Source: Candidatus Anammoximicrobium sp. (GTDB taxonomy: Bacteria; Planctomycetota; Planctomycetia; Pirellulales; Pirellulaceae). From it: a stretch of 64,000 nt of DNA. The stretch covers positions 18,820 through 82,819 of the forward strand of contig JAAYYU010000099.1 in the NCBI GenBank assembly GCA_012515235.1. The letters run 5' to 3'. The translations under genes were made by a program, and so were the position numbers. The notes under the pieces were generated by a model, which was not told where the DNA came from, made no database searches, and saw only the letters and a list, made by a program, of their open reading frames with translations. Below are positions 16,548 to 25,289 of this stretch, in pieces. The stretch's first letter is position 1; the number at the start of each line of letters is the position of its first letter.

Positions 16548-17456
16548 TCACTTCTTGCCTCGATCCTTCAACCACTTGCTCTCCGACAGCTCGCGCAGGC
16601 CTTTGCGCAGCGAACCCTTCAGCGAGCCGATCGCGTCCTTCCACTTGGTCTCGGCCGTGTCCAGTAGACTCTCCTCCCGCTCGCGATCCACCACGCGGAT
16701 CGCGGGCGCTTCGCCACCCAGCCGCAACAGCACGGCGGTGGAATCGTCATAGCGAATTTGGTTCTGCTGCCGCAGTCCGATCACCCATTGCTGCCATTGC
16801 TCCAGCGACATGTCCCAGTAGGCGTTCCAGTCCAGCGTCGCTCCGGCTTCCAACTGCCGCATGGTCCAGCCCGCGACGGCGTCCGTACACAGCGCCAACA
16901 GGTCCCCCGGCCGGCATTGCGTCTCCATCGCTTCCAACTCCACGACGTCCCCGCGTTTGAAGACGCTCCGGATGACTTGGGGGTTGGTTTCAAAACGCGC
17001 ACTGTCTTGAATCGGAAACGTCTGCAGCACCTGACCGTGGCGGACGTGGAACAGGCAGCAGTCGCCGATGGAATAGGCCCGCAGTTGGTAGGGACGAGCG
17101 ATGCCGTCGGAACTTTCCTCCGTCGCCAGTTCGATCCACAGCAACGTGGTGCCGGCGCCGTCCAGCATTTTAGGTTTTTGGTGCCACGCCAACGCGGTCT
17201 CGTCGACCGAGTGGGACCAGATTTCGCGCGTCCGTTTCAGCCACACGTCGAGCAGCTCGTGGCTGCTGACGTCCGGCGGCTCCGCCACGACCGCTTTGGC
17301 CAGGATCGCCGCCCAGCGGCCCGCAAAGATCGTCGATGAGACCCCGTCGCAGACCGCTGCCATCCCCCGCACCGCGTCGACATCGAAGGCATCTTCGTAC
17401 GCGTTGGGGTTCTGAACATCTTTCGGCAGCCAGAAGGCTCGGTGTTCAAATAACAT
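16548..17456 (-). CDS. PP2C-type protein phosphatase
   Basis: A 302-residue protein with the PP2C (PPM) layout. An acidic pair E21-D22 lies in NAYEDAFD, D37-G38 in AAVCDGVSS provides the metal site, and an Asp pair in RYDDSTAVLLRL (about residue 237) matches the C-terminal metal Asp. The PPM core ends near residue 250, and a 50-residue charged tail follows. PPM enzymes remove phosphate from Ser/Thr residues, so a phosphorylated partner is expected; the Ig-like protein encoded next has Thr-rich GSDTR/GSATR repeats. No Ser/Thr kinase gene lies in the cluster, so any kinase would act in trans. The ATG at 17456 is 96 bases after the VWA stop. Confidence 0.83.
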   Translation of the reverse strand: MLFEHRAFWLPKDVQNPNAYEDAFDVDAVRGMAAVCDGVSSTIFAGRWAAILAKAVVAEPPDVSSHELLDVWLKRTREIWSHSVDETALAWHQKPKMLDGAGTTLLWIELATEESSDGIARPYQLRAYSIGDCCLFHVRHGQVLQTFPIQDSARFETNPQVIRSVFKRGDVVELEAMETQCRPGDLLALCTDAVAGWTMRQLEAGATLDWNAYWDMSLEQWQQWVIGLRQQNQIRYDDSTAVLLRLGGEAPAIRVVDREREESLLDTAETKWKDAIGSLKGSLRKGLRELSESKWLKDRGKK

Positions 17457-17552
17457 GAGTTATCCATCCAGGGCCGTTTGACCGCGAGCCACGGGGATCG
17501 CGGCGGACGGCCGCGCTCTCCCCGCAGGGGGCGCGCTGAAGCAAAGACGACT

Positions 17553-18410
17553 TCACCGCAGCTGCACCGCAGCCCGCGTTCCCATGTCCAGGAATTTGAC
17601 CAAGACCACCATGTCCGCGTTGAACGCCATGCCGCGAGCGCCCGGCGACATCTGGATTCCTTCCATCACGGCGTTGCGGTAGAACGTTTCCGGCAACACG
17701 CTGGACATCTGGAACAGCACCCGAGCCAGTTCGTCCGGCAGGCCGCCCGGCGACGACGGAAAGGCGATCTGTTGCGCCGGCGTCATCGACACGTGACAGT
17801 TGAACACCAACACGTTTCCGTCGGAAGTCGCCAACCCCTTGATCGCCTCCGCGTATGGCAGGGGATCGCCATCCTGCGATTCGCCGTCCGAGATATGGAT
17901 CACGATTGGCGGAAAACTGTCCGGATGCTGCTGGATCCAGGCGTTCAGGATTTGGTACGCATGATACAGCACGTGACACATGGGCGTGCTGCCTTCCGCG
18001 ACGGGGTCCACCCAAATCGGGCTCTCCGACGGGAATTCCATCATTTCGCCGGTCTCTTCGTCCAGGATCTGTTGGACCACCGTGTCAATCCGCGCGGGGT
18101 GGTTGCCAATGTCGGTGATCGACACCAGCTCGCGCCCGGCCAGCGGTCCCACCAGGGCCGGCCCGATGATGGGATTGGCCTGCTGATCCGTGCGATAGCC
18201 GATCACGCCGACGTCCATGTAGTCCCGGACGCCTTCGTTTCCAGAGGCGCGGATCGACATGTTGTACAGCCAGGCGTTGACGGCCTTGGCCAATTCGTCG
18301 CACTTCCGCTGCGCGGTGCCGCCCAGCGGTTCGACCATCGAATACGACTGGTCCAGAAGAAACAGGATGCAAGCCTTGTGGTCGCGGCTGATTTCTCGTT
18401 GGTACGGCAA
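17553..18410 (-). CDS. VWA-domain protein heading the SrfB/SrfC cluster
   Basis: A 285-residue von Willebrand A protein. The MIDAS motif DxSxS is at D20, S22 and S24 (LLDQSYSM); a MIDAS Thr is likely in EGSTPMCHVL and the distal Asp in HISDGESQDGD. A TTG start at 18410 is preferred: AAAGGG lies six bases upstream and the N-terminus (PYQREISRDHKACILFLLDQ) matches short cytoplasmic VWA proteins. A GTG at 18443 would add 11 residues and lacks a site. VWA proteins bind partner proteins through a metal ion and often act beside PP2C phosphatases in bacterial signalling modules (TerY-type). As the first gene of the minus-strand run, it is probably the adaptor or sensor part. Confidence 0.83.
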   Translation of the reverse strand: MPYQREISRDHKACILFLLDQSYSMVEPLGGTAQRKCDELAKAVNAWLYNMSIRASGNEGVRDYMDVGVIGYRTDQQANPIIGPALVGPLAGRELVSITDIGNHPARIDTVVQQILDEETGEMMEFPSESPIWVDPVAEGSTPMCHVLYHAYQILNAWIQQHPDSFPPIVIHISDGESQDGDPLPYAEAIKGLATSDGNVLVFNCHVSMTPAQQIAFPSSPGGLPDELARVLFQMSSVLPETFYRNAVMEGIQMSPGARGMAFNADMVVLVKFLDMGTRAAVQLR

Positions 18411-18824
18411 GACTGACCCTTTCCTGATTTCTGCAGGCCCCACTCCGAAAGAACTTTCTTCGGAATCCGATTATCGGCCGAATCGGGCTCGTCGGCAAGG
18501 ACCGGCCTGTCGGGTCCCCGATCCTCCCCGGCAGCCCTTCAGGATAAGGGCCGCTCCCGGCCCGTCAATGGTTGGTTTCAGGGGCGGATTCGGCACCCAG
18601 GCGAACCTGATGCCGGGGGCGTCAGACGCGATCAAAGCGAAGCTGAACAAGCTGCGCAAAAAGAAAGGGTCTCGGACCGAGGTGGTGGCCGCGCGTGGGA
18701 CCGCGGACGCCGCCGCGATGTCCGCAATCCCGACAGACGTGCGCTGCGCAACGGAGGGCTTGGTTCGGCGACGGGGACGGCGGGCGGAATGAACGCCGGT
18801 GGGTCTGCTGGCGCCGCCCGCGAT
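18411..18824. promoter_or_regulatory. Leader and promoter region of the SrfB/SrfC cluster
   Basis: A 414-base non-coding stretch upstream of the VWA gene. Two small adjacent hairpins lie near the gene: CCGAA...TTCGG within 18445-18463, and CCGATT...AATCGG within 18467-18486. They are close enough to the start to act as an operator or leader structure. No clear -35/-10 pair could be assigned. The rest has no recognisable feature. Confidence 0.35.
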
Positions 18825-19010
18825 TCAGGCCGCGTGTTCGAGTTCGCCGAGCATGTCAACGGCGGCGAACGCATTTTCAAAGCCGCCGATGTCCTCGATG
18901 AACTTCTGCAGCGCGGCTGCCTCGTCGGGCGTCAATTGGCTTCCGTCGGCGGCCAGGATCTCAGCAATCTCCGTGGCGTTTAGATCTTGCACTCGAATCG
19001 GACTGGGCAT
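18825..19010 (-). CDS. Small acidic protein of unknown function, 61 residues
   Basis: A short acidic, helix-prone protein (IRVQDLNATEIAEILAADGS, then LTPDEAAALQKFIEDIGGFE). The ATG at 19010 has AAAGGA a few bases upstream, which supports real translation. The sequence has regular amphipathic helices and no Cys or membrane segment. It lies upstream of the SrfB/SrfC cluster on the same strand but 414 bases from its first gene, so any link is only positional. It might be a peptide with a leader-like role or a protein-interaction module; neither is demonstrated. The family is not recognised. Confidence 0.55.
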   Translation of the reverse strand: MPSPIRVQDLNATEIAEILAADGSQLTPDEAAALQKFIEDIGGFENAFAAVDMLGELEHAA

Positions 19011-19193
19011 GGGAGTCCTTTCTTGAGAATGACATGCGCCTTATCGGCCGATTTTCGGCGGCAATTGAATGACAACGGTGGCGGGGGGCCCGAGCCAGCG
19101 AAGATTCTGCGACCGGGGGCAAAACCTGCAAGCACTTGTTCACAAACGGGGCAGACCTTCCGGATTGTGACGGGACAGGGTGCGCCTGGTGCG

Positions 19194-19922
19194 CTACAGC
19201 AAACGCTGAGCGACGACGATCGCGAGCAGCACGAGAGCCAGACTGCCAAACGCCGGCAGCGCCCGTCGCCCACGCTGAATCCAGTCGCTGTGGCGTGGCA
19301 AGACGCGGGCCAAGCCCAGGCCGGTCAAGAGGGTCATCATCGAGGCGGAGATCAGCAGATTGACGCTGCGGTGGTCCCACGGCGCCGGCGTCGTCGCAGC
19401 GAGGGCCGCCCAACTCAGGCAAGTGGTGAAGAGCATCCCGGCCACCATCGCGGCGTACTGCCAACCCGCCCTCCCACGCCCGCCACTTTGCCACGCCATC
19501 AGGATGCTCGTCCCGACCAGCATCAACGCCGCCGGACAAGCGGCCCGCCGTCCGCTCAGTCCGAACAAGGCGACGCCCTCACCCATCCCGTCGAACGAAA
19601 AGTCGCTGGCGATCCAAACCGCCAAACCGGCGACAACCAGCGACAGCAGTGCCTGCAGGCCATGAAACCAAGGAACGCAATCTTGGCCGAAGGCGTCGGA
19701 GGTCCGCGCCCCGACGGCCAGACGCGGACGCCGTCGCCATCGCGCGATCCAACCGGCCAGCGCCGCTACCAACACGAACCCGGCCAGATCGCAGACGGCA
19801 CCCCACAGAAAATACCGAGCCGGCGCAAAACCACGCTGGATCTCCGCCAACCCCAACGCGATCAAGCCCAAGATGTAAGCCGCAGGCGCAAGCCGCGCGG
19901 CGCGGTCCCACAGCCATGACAT
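19194..19922 (-). CDS. Polytopic membrane protein, unknown function
   Basis: A 242-residue protein with about six or seven hydrophobic segments, including APAAYILGLIALGL, DLAGFVLVAALAGWIA, ALLSLVVAGLAVWIASD, AAMVAGMLFTTCLSWAAL and FGSLALVLLAIVVAQRLL. The ATG at 19922 is chosen over a much longer upstream extension because GAGGGGAC lies just before it and the extension has no protein-like pattern. The family is not recognised. It diverges from the zinc-ribbon gene that starts at 20149. Confidence 0.65.
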   Translation of the reverse strand: MSWLWDRAARLAPAAYILGLIALGLAEIQRGFAPARYFLWGAVCDLAGFVLVAALAGWIARWRRRPRLAVGARTSDAFGQDCVPWFHGLQALLSLVVAGLAVWIASDFSFDGMGEGVALFGLSGRRAACPAALMLVGTSILMAWQSGGRGRAGWQYAAMVAGMLFTTCLSWAALAATTPAPWDHRSVNLLISASMMTLLTGLGLARVLPRHSDWIQRGRRALPAFGSLALVLLAIVVAQRLL

Positions 19923-20148
19923 CGCCGTCCCCTCGAAAAATCCGTGCCTCGACGGCCGTTCTCCCGTAGGCGGAAAATCCGGCCGGCGCGGACATGATTG
20001 TACGGCACAGGGAGGATTTACGAAGCCCCTTCGGGCATCCGGAAAGGGCAAAACGCCGACTTCTGCCAAGTCGGAGCCGGTCACGTTGTTTTTCTCCTGC
20101 GATCGGATAGGATTAACGCAAATCGAGGAATCCTGTGAGGACTGGACT

Positions 20149-20829
20149 ATGCCTGGCGAGGAAACGAATCGGCGAGCGGAAATCGTCTCAGAATTCGAGG
20201 GGCACGAAAACCGGAACGATGGCCAGCGGGTGGTCACTAGCCTGGACTCCGGTTTGTCGGTGCTGCGCGACCTGTTCTACGGCCGGATGCATTTCGATGT
20301 CGAACAGATGGTCGGCACGGATTCGATGCTGATCCCCCTCTCTGAATCCAAAACTCAACGCGCGACCAAGGTCCAAATCGAGGTGTTCCAGGTCGTGGAA
20401 TCGGCGGCGGCGGCGCAGGAGCGGCAATACGCGAGTTCCGACGAGTGGTATCTGAACTGGCTGGCGAGATTCCGGCTGGGAGAAATGGTCGGCAGAGAGA
20501 AGATCGCCAAAGAAATTGCCGACTACCGCCGGATGAAGCCCGACGGCCGCCGGTTGGCGTTTACCGACGTGCTGAGTCGTGTCCTGCCCGAGTCCCGCAA
20601 GGCGCCTCTGGTGCTGTTCCAGTTAGTCCCCCTGGCCGTCCAAATCGCCACGGCCGTCGCCTTTGACGACGCGAACGCCGCCGCGGAACTGCGCAAAAGG
20701 CAAATCGGGATCCTGCCGTCCATCGCCGACTGTCACGCTTGCCACGGCAAGGTGCTGGACAACGGCGAAATCTGCGATACGTGCAGCAACCCGATGTGGG
20801 CTTACAAATGGCTGACCGAGACAGACTGA
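20149..20829 (+). CDS. Hypothetical protein with C-terminal zinc-ribbon-like motif
   Basis: A 226-residue soluble protein. Near the C-terminus it has CHACHGKVLDNGEICDTC, two CxxC pairs ten residues apart, which fits a small zinc ribbon. The preceding 170 residues are mixed helix and strand with no recognised family. The ATG at 20149 is preferred because GAGG lies about nine bases upstream; an alternative start at 20086 would add 21 residues. A role in nucleic-acid or protein binding is possible but not shown. It is read divergently from the membrane protein at 19194-19922. Confidence 0.6.
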   Translation: MPGEETNRRAEIVSEFEGHENRNDGQRVVTSLDSGLSVLRDLFYGRMHFDVEQMVGTDSMLIPLSESKTQRATKVQIEVFQVVESAAAAQERQYASSDEWYLNWLARFRLGEMVGREKIAKEIADYRRMKPDGRRLAFTDVLSRVLPESRKAPLVLFQLVPLAVQIATAVAFDDANAAAELRKRQIGILPSIADCHACHGKVLDNGEICDTCSNPMWAYKWLTETD

Positions 20830-21052
20830 GCGGAGTCAGGAAGGGGAAGAAGAGACTCGGAGCGTCCAGAAAGCGAAGCAGTGTAACGGCCGAGGCGGGC
20901 GGCGGACCGTTGCGGCGGACCGGAACCCGAAGCGGCATGGACGCCGGCCTCGCCGCTGCTGCTGACTCCTTGACCGCTGACGCTTGGGCTCTTTGATCTT
21001 TCGGCCCGTTAGCCTTGCAACCTTCCAATTTTCCTTTGCGGGAGTGGAGACC

Positions 21053-22564
21053 ATGAAGCGTGTCCTTGCTGTCTGCGTCCTGTTCTTCGCGGCCCCGCTG
21101 GCCGCCGCAGAACGAAACATCGTATTTTTCGTCACCGACGACGAGGGGCAGACGCTGGGCTGCTACGGCGATCCGGTGGCCGTCACACCGAACATCGACG
21201 CCTTGGCCAAGGACGGGACCGTGTTCCGTCACGCCTACGCGACCAGCGCCAGTTGCAGTGCCAGCCGCTCGGTGATCATGTCGGGCCTGCACAACCACCT
21301 GAACGGCCAGTACGGCCACCAGCACCACTACCACAAGTTTGCCTCGTTTCACGACGTGGTCGGCCTCGCGCTGCCCCGCGTGCTGGCCGGCGCCGGCTAT
21401 CGCACCGCGCACATCGGCAAGTACCACGTGGCTCCCGAGGAAGTGTACCGCTTTGAAACCTATCTGACGGGAAACGCACGCAACGCGGTGCAGATGGCCG
21501 AACGGTGCCGGGAATTCCTCACGGACAAAGCGGACCAGCGTCCGTTCTTTTTGTACTTCGCCACGGCAGACCCGCACCGCGGCGGCGGCATCGACGACGA
21601 CTGTCCGCTGGAATTGAAACCGGACCTGTTCGGCAACAAGCCTCATCGCGGCGCCCATTCGGGAATCGAAGAAGTTTTCTACGACCCGGCCAAGGTGCCC
21701 GTTCCCAGCTTCCTGCCTGACACGCCGGAGACACGGTCCGAACTGGCACAGTACTACCAGGCCTGCTCGCGGATCGATCAGGGCCTGGGCCGCCTGATCC
21801 AGATCCTGAAGGAGGCGCAGGTGTACGACAAGACGCTGATCGTGTACACGTCGGATAACGGAATCGCGTTCTCCGGCGCCAAGACGACCGTGTACGAGCC
21901 CGGATTGCGGATGCCGTTTGTGGTCCGCAATCCCTACGAGCCGCAGCGAGGCGTGGTGTCCGACGCCTTGATCAGTCACATCGATATCACGCCATCGCTG
22001 TTGGATTTCGCCGGCGGGCTCGATCCGACGACGAACGGGCCAAAGAATTGGGCCAATCCCAACGAGTACTGGAAACAGCGCGGTGAGGCGCTGAAAGAAA
22101 ACCGCAGCGGCGGGCACCGGTTCCGCAGCTACCACGGCAAGTCATGGATCTCCATCCTGGGCGACGCCGACGCGACGCATCGCGACGCGGTCTTCGCCTC
22201 GCACACGTTCCACGAGATCCAGATGTACTACCCGATGCGAGTGGTTCGCGGCAAGCAATACAAGCTGATCTGGAACATCGCTCATCCGCTGCCTTATCCG
22301 TTCGCCTCGGACCTGTGGGCGGCGTCCAGTTGGAAGGCCCAATATCGACAAGGTCCGGACACGCCGTACGGCAAACGCACTGTCGGCCGCTATATCCAGC
22401 GGCCCAAGTTCGAATTGTACGACTTGCAGAAGAATCCCGACGAATCCGTCAACCTGGCGGACGATCCAAACTTCGCCACGGTGCTGAAGGAGTACCAGGA
22501 CAAGCTCAAGACGTTTCAGAAAGAGACGGACGATCCTTGGCTGATGAAGTGGGAGTACGAGTGA
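21053..22564 (+). CDS. Exported type I sulfatase
   Basis: A 503-residue sulfatase. A signal peptide (MKRVLAVCVLFFAAPLAAA) follows the ATG at 21053, with GGAGTGGAGA directly upstream. Metal-binding D29-D30 lie in FFVTDDEGQ. The formylglycine signature CSASR has Cys68, so activation by a formylglycine-generating enzyme is expected (no such gene in the window). A later YTSDNGIAFSGAK gives the distal Asp-Asn and a Lys. Family knowledge: hydrolysis of sulfate esters or sulfamates on glycans in the periplasm or outside the cell. It is closest in feel to heparan N-sulfatase/iduronate sulfatase-type proteins, but the substrate cannot be read from sequence. The convergent neighbour is a GH20-like hexosaminidase, consistent with breakdown of sulfated amino-sugar polymers. 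Confidence 0.9.
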   Translation: MKRVLAVCVLFFAAPLAAAERNIVFFVTDDEGQTLGCYGDPVAVTPNIDALAKDGTVFRHAYATSASCSASRSVIMSGLHNHLNGQYGHQHHYHKFASFHDVVGLALPRVLAGAGYRTAHIGKYHVAPEEVYRFETYLTGNARNAVQMAERCREFLTDKADQRPFFLYFATADPHRGGGIDDDCPLELKPDLFGNKPHRGAHSGIEEVFYDPAKVPVPSFLPDTPETRSELAQYYQACSRIDQGLGRLIQILKEAQVYDKTLIVYTSDNGIAFSGAKTTVYEPGLRMPFVVRNPYEPQRGVVSDALISHIDITPSLLDFAGGLDPTTNGPKNWANPNEYWKQRGEALKENRSGGHRFRSYHGKSWISILGDADATHRDAVFASHTFHEIQMYYPMRVVRGKQYKLIWNIAHPLPYPFASDLWAASSWKAQYRQGPDTPYGKRTVGRYIQRPKFELYDLQKNPDESVNLADDPNFATVLKEYQDKLKTFQKETDDPWLMKWEYE

Positions 22565-22762
22565 GCATCGTTCGTGAAATCGCCGGCCAGTGTTCTGAGT
22601 CCTGGGGAACGGCAGGAGGCGGAGGGCGGCGGAGGGACGACAAACCAAAACCACTTCGCCCTTTGTCGCAAACGAATCCTGTGGTTTGAATGGGTTGTCG
22701 TCGATCGTCACGTACGCTGCGCAGCGGAAGGTGGATGGGTCTGCTCTGGAAGCCGCTGAACC

Positions 22763-22779
22763 ACCCGGGCAAACCGGGT
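22763..22779. terminator. Small hairpin between convergent genes
   Basis: ACCCGG, loop GCAAA, CCGGGT. It lies between the convergent sulfatase and GH20-like genes, without a T-run on either side. It resembles the hairpin inside the 41-bp repeats near 7016, so it may be a REP-like element rather than a true terminator. Confidence 0.3.
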
Positions 22780-22807
22780 AGCGAAGGGACGATGCGCAAC
22801 GCTTTCG

Positions 22808-23974
22808 TCAGCGTTTCAGCGGCTTGTTGTCTTTTTCGCTGTCCAGTTCCTTGAGCCCCGCGCGGATCGTGGCGGCGATCTGGCGGCCGGTTTCCTGCCG
22901 TTGGGCGGTTGCCTGATCGGCGCCGGGCGTTGCCTCGGCTTTCCAGGCAGCCAGCAGGTGTTCGCCGTTGCCGCCGGCGGACCAGCCGGTGAACAGGATT
23001 CCCAGCATTTTGTCGGTCGCGTCCTGGCGCGCGCAGCGGATCAAGGCCACGGCCGCGTCGGGCTTCTTCCACGGCGCCGGCAGCACGCGGAACCCCTGTT
23101 GCTGGAAGAAACGCACCGAGGGGTAGTCCTTTCGGAGTTCGTAGTGCCAATCGCACATGATGATGTCCTTGGGGATCAGGCCCAGCGCCGTGTGAGAGCC
23201 GGTCTTGCTCGCCTCCCACGAGCCATACGGGAACACTGCGGCGTCCAGCAGCCGATCACCCCACATCAGCATCTCGATGCCCTTGTCCTTGACCAGGTGC
23301 TGGTGCAGACGGTTCACGACGCCGGCAAACAACTCGCCTTTGTCCTGGCCTCGGCAACGGGGGCATTTTTCGTCGCCGATCAGGAACACCTCGTCCATGC
23401 CCACGTGCAAGGCGTCGGCGTCGAAAGCGTCGATCAACTCGTCCAGCAAATCGAAGACGACCTTGTCCACCTCCGGCAGCGACGGACACCATTCGCGGCA
23501 GTAGATGCCCTTGTTGTCCGGCGGGACGTGCGGGGTTTCGTCGAATTGCGGATACTTGGTAAGCAAGGCCCCCGTGCGACTGGCCCACGATTGATGGCCC
23601 AGACAGTTGAACAGCGGAATCAGGCGGATCCCGTGCTGGCGGCAAAAGTCCGTCAGGTTGCGGGCCTGGCTCTTGTCCAGACCGCGGCATTGCAACTCCG
23701 GATGCGACTGGAAGCGGAATCCATAGTTGACCTCCAAGACGAGTACGTTCATGCGCGCGGGCACCATCAACGTGGTGATCAGCTCCTTGGTCAGACCGAG
23801 TCGCTCTGGCTGCGGACCGATCAGGTGCAGGGCCCGCCAGGCGGGATTCGCCTTGCGCCAGTCCTGCAGCCACGTTCCGGACGCAGGTTCGGCCGCGTTG
23901 CCGAGGGGCGATCTGGAACCAAGAGCGATGACAGCCATCGCCAGAAGACTCAACGCAAGTCGAGTTCGTTGCAT
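22808..23974 (-). CDS. Exported GH20-like beta-hexosaminidase
   Basis: A 388-residue protein. The ATG at 23974 has GGAGA upstream and begins a signal peptide (MQRTRLALSLLAMAVIALGS). The TIM-barrel core carries HVGMDEVFLIG at about 190-200, matching the GH20 catalytic Asp-Glu pair (D194, E195) that handles the substrate N-acetyl group. Cys-rich CPRCRG follows shortly after. At about 390 residues it is shorter than classical GH20 enzymes and lacks their N-terminal domain, so it is a barrel-only variant. Likely role: removal of terminal N-acetylhexosamines from exported glycan substrates. It lies convergent to the sulfatase, 243 bases apart. Confidence 0.75.
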   Translation of the reverse strand: MQRTRLALSLLAMAVIALGSRSPLGNAAEPASGTWLQDWRKANPAWRALHLIGPQPERLGLTKELITTLMVPARMNVLVLEVNYGFRFQSHPELQCRGLDKSQARNLTDFCRQHGIRLIPLFNCLGHQSWASRTGALLTKYPQFDETPHVPPDNKGIYCREWCPSLPEVDKVVFDLLDELIDAFDADALHVGMDEVFLIGDEKCPRCRGQDKGELFAGVVNRLHQHLVKDKGIEMLMWGDRLLDAAVFPYGSWEASKTGSHTALGLIPKDIIMCDWHYELRKDYPSVRFFQQQGFRVLPAPWKKPDAAVALIRCARQDATDKMLGILFTGWSAGGNGEHLLAAWKAEATPGADQATAQRQETGRQIAATIRAGLKELDSEKDNKPLKR

Positions 23975-24113
23975 GGGTGGGTTCTCCGAGAAGTTGGTTG
24001 TGGGAAAAACCAAAGGGGCAGGCTGCCGCCGTGATAGATTATCCAAGGAAGCACAGGCTGAAACATGGGGGCAGTCGGGGGAAATCAGCGCTATCGAAAT
24101 CGTCGTCTCAGCC

Positions 24114-25028
24114 TCACTTCTTCGGCGCAGCGGACAGTTTCTGCCGGAGTCTCTGCAGGCCCGCCAAGTTGGCCTGCAGGGTTTTCTCCGAGTCCGTTTC
24201 CGGGCGGTGGTCCAGGATGCCCACGGGGCCGCGCCAGCCGCTGTCGCGGATCGTCTGCAGCATCGCCAGTTCCTGGTCGCCCTCGCCCAGCGTGAGGATC
24301 TTCTTGCCGGTTTTGTCGCCGTTGAGCACCATCCCGTTCAGGTTGATCGCCAGCAGGTGCGGCTGCATCTTGCGCCATAACTCCGGAAAGCGGGCGATGT
24401 GGCCGTGGCCGTGGTGGAAATTGTAGACGATGCCGACATTGGGCAGTTGCAGTTGCTCGACGATCGCGACCTGGTTCTCCGGTTCGCCGAACCAGCCGCC
24501 GTGGTTGTACAGGGCCACGCTACAGCCGATTTTGGCGGCGGCTTGGGCGATGGGGCGAATCGCAGCTGCCGCGGCTTGCACCTTTTCGGGTTGAGCTGCC
24601 TGCGGCGCGGGGTCGCCCATGCTGATCCAGAGTTGGGTCTTGACTCGGTGACGTTCCAGACACTCCAGGATCTTCCGGGCCGTGTCGTTCAAGCCGCCGG
24701 GAAACCACCAGGCGGTGATTTCAATGCCGTGCCGTTGCATCGTCTCGACCTCCTGGTCGAACGTCGGCACGTGCTCGGCGCGCCAGTCGTAGGCCAGACG
24801 CTTGATCCCCAGCCGGTCCAGCATCAGCGCCCGTTCTTCCGGTCCGCGTTTCTGGGCGTCAAAGGGCACGATGCACCAAGCCACGAGATTAGCTGGGGCG
24901 TAGAGTTGATTTTCGGCGGCGGTGGAGCGTGTTGGAGCAACGCCGACCAAAGACAAGCAGGCGGCAAAAACCAGCATTATCTTGGCTCTCGGCCCCACAA
25001 GTTGCCAAATCGGGAAGCGCGTCTTCAT
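24114..25028 (-). CDS. Exported sugar phosphate isomerase/epimerase-like TIM barrel
   Basis: A 304-residue protein. The ATG at 25028 leads into a signal peptide with a basic start and hydrophobic core (MLVFAACLSLVGVA). The body has the xylose-isomerase-like barrel pattern of the AP-endonuclease-2 superfamily: GIEITAWWFPGGLN, LYNHGGWFGEPEN, VGIVYNFHHGHGHI and HLLAINLNG, with His and Glu residues likely to bind metal. Exported members of this family are frequent in planctomycetes but rarely characterised; they may act on unphosphorylated sugars. Probably a single-gene unit. Confidence 0.75.
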   Translation of the reverse strand: MKTRFPIWQLVGPRAKIMLVFAACLSLVGVAPTRSTAAENQLYAPANLVAWCIVPFDAQKRGPEERALMLDRLGIKRLAYDWRAEHVPTFDQEVETMQRHGIEITAWWFPGGLNDTARKILECLERHRVKTQLWISMGDPAPQAAQPEKVQAAAAAIRPIAQAAAKIGCSVALYNHGGWFGEPENQVAIVEQLQLPNVGIVYNFHHGHGHIARFPELWRKMQPHLLAINLNGMVLNGDKTGKKILTLGEGDQELAMLQTIRDSGWRGPVGILDHRPETDSEKTLQANLAGLQRLRQKLSAAPKK

Positions 25029-25289
25029 CGTGGTGTACCTCGTCGTACCGGGAAGGCCATTCGTACGGGAACATCCCATGATCGGAACGGAACCGCTGGG
25101 AACCCTACGGATTTTCAACGACCGCAGGAAAGGCGTCAATCAGGGCAAGAGGAACGCCATGCGGAGTGGTCTTCGCGTTGCTGCGTTGGCGGCAGAGACG
25201 CGATGGAAGAGCGTTCATGTCCCGGACGTTCCGGTCGACGTGCGATTCAACATGTCCAGGGCGTTTCGGAATGGCCGGGGCCAGCCGGT

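Noticed and set aside
16548..17456. A missing kinase hidden beside the PP2C gene
   Set aside because: No kinase motifs (GxGxxG with HRD and DFG) occur on either strand between 6094 and 20148.
17500..17520. Hairpin between the VWA and PP2C genes as a terminator
   Set aside because: Stem of only six pairs and no T-run; probably chance in GC-rich DNA.
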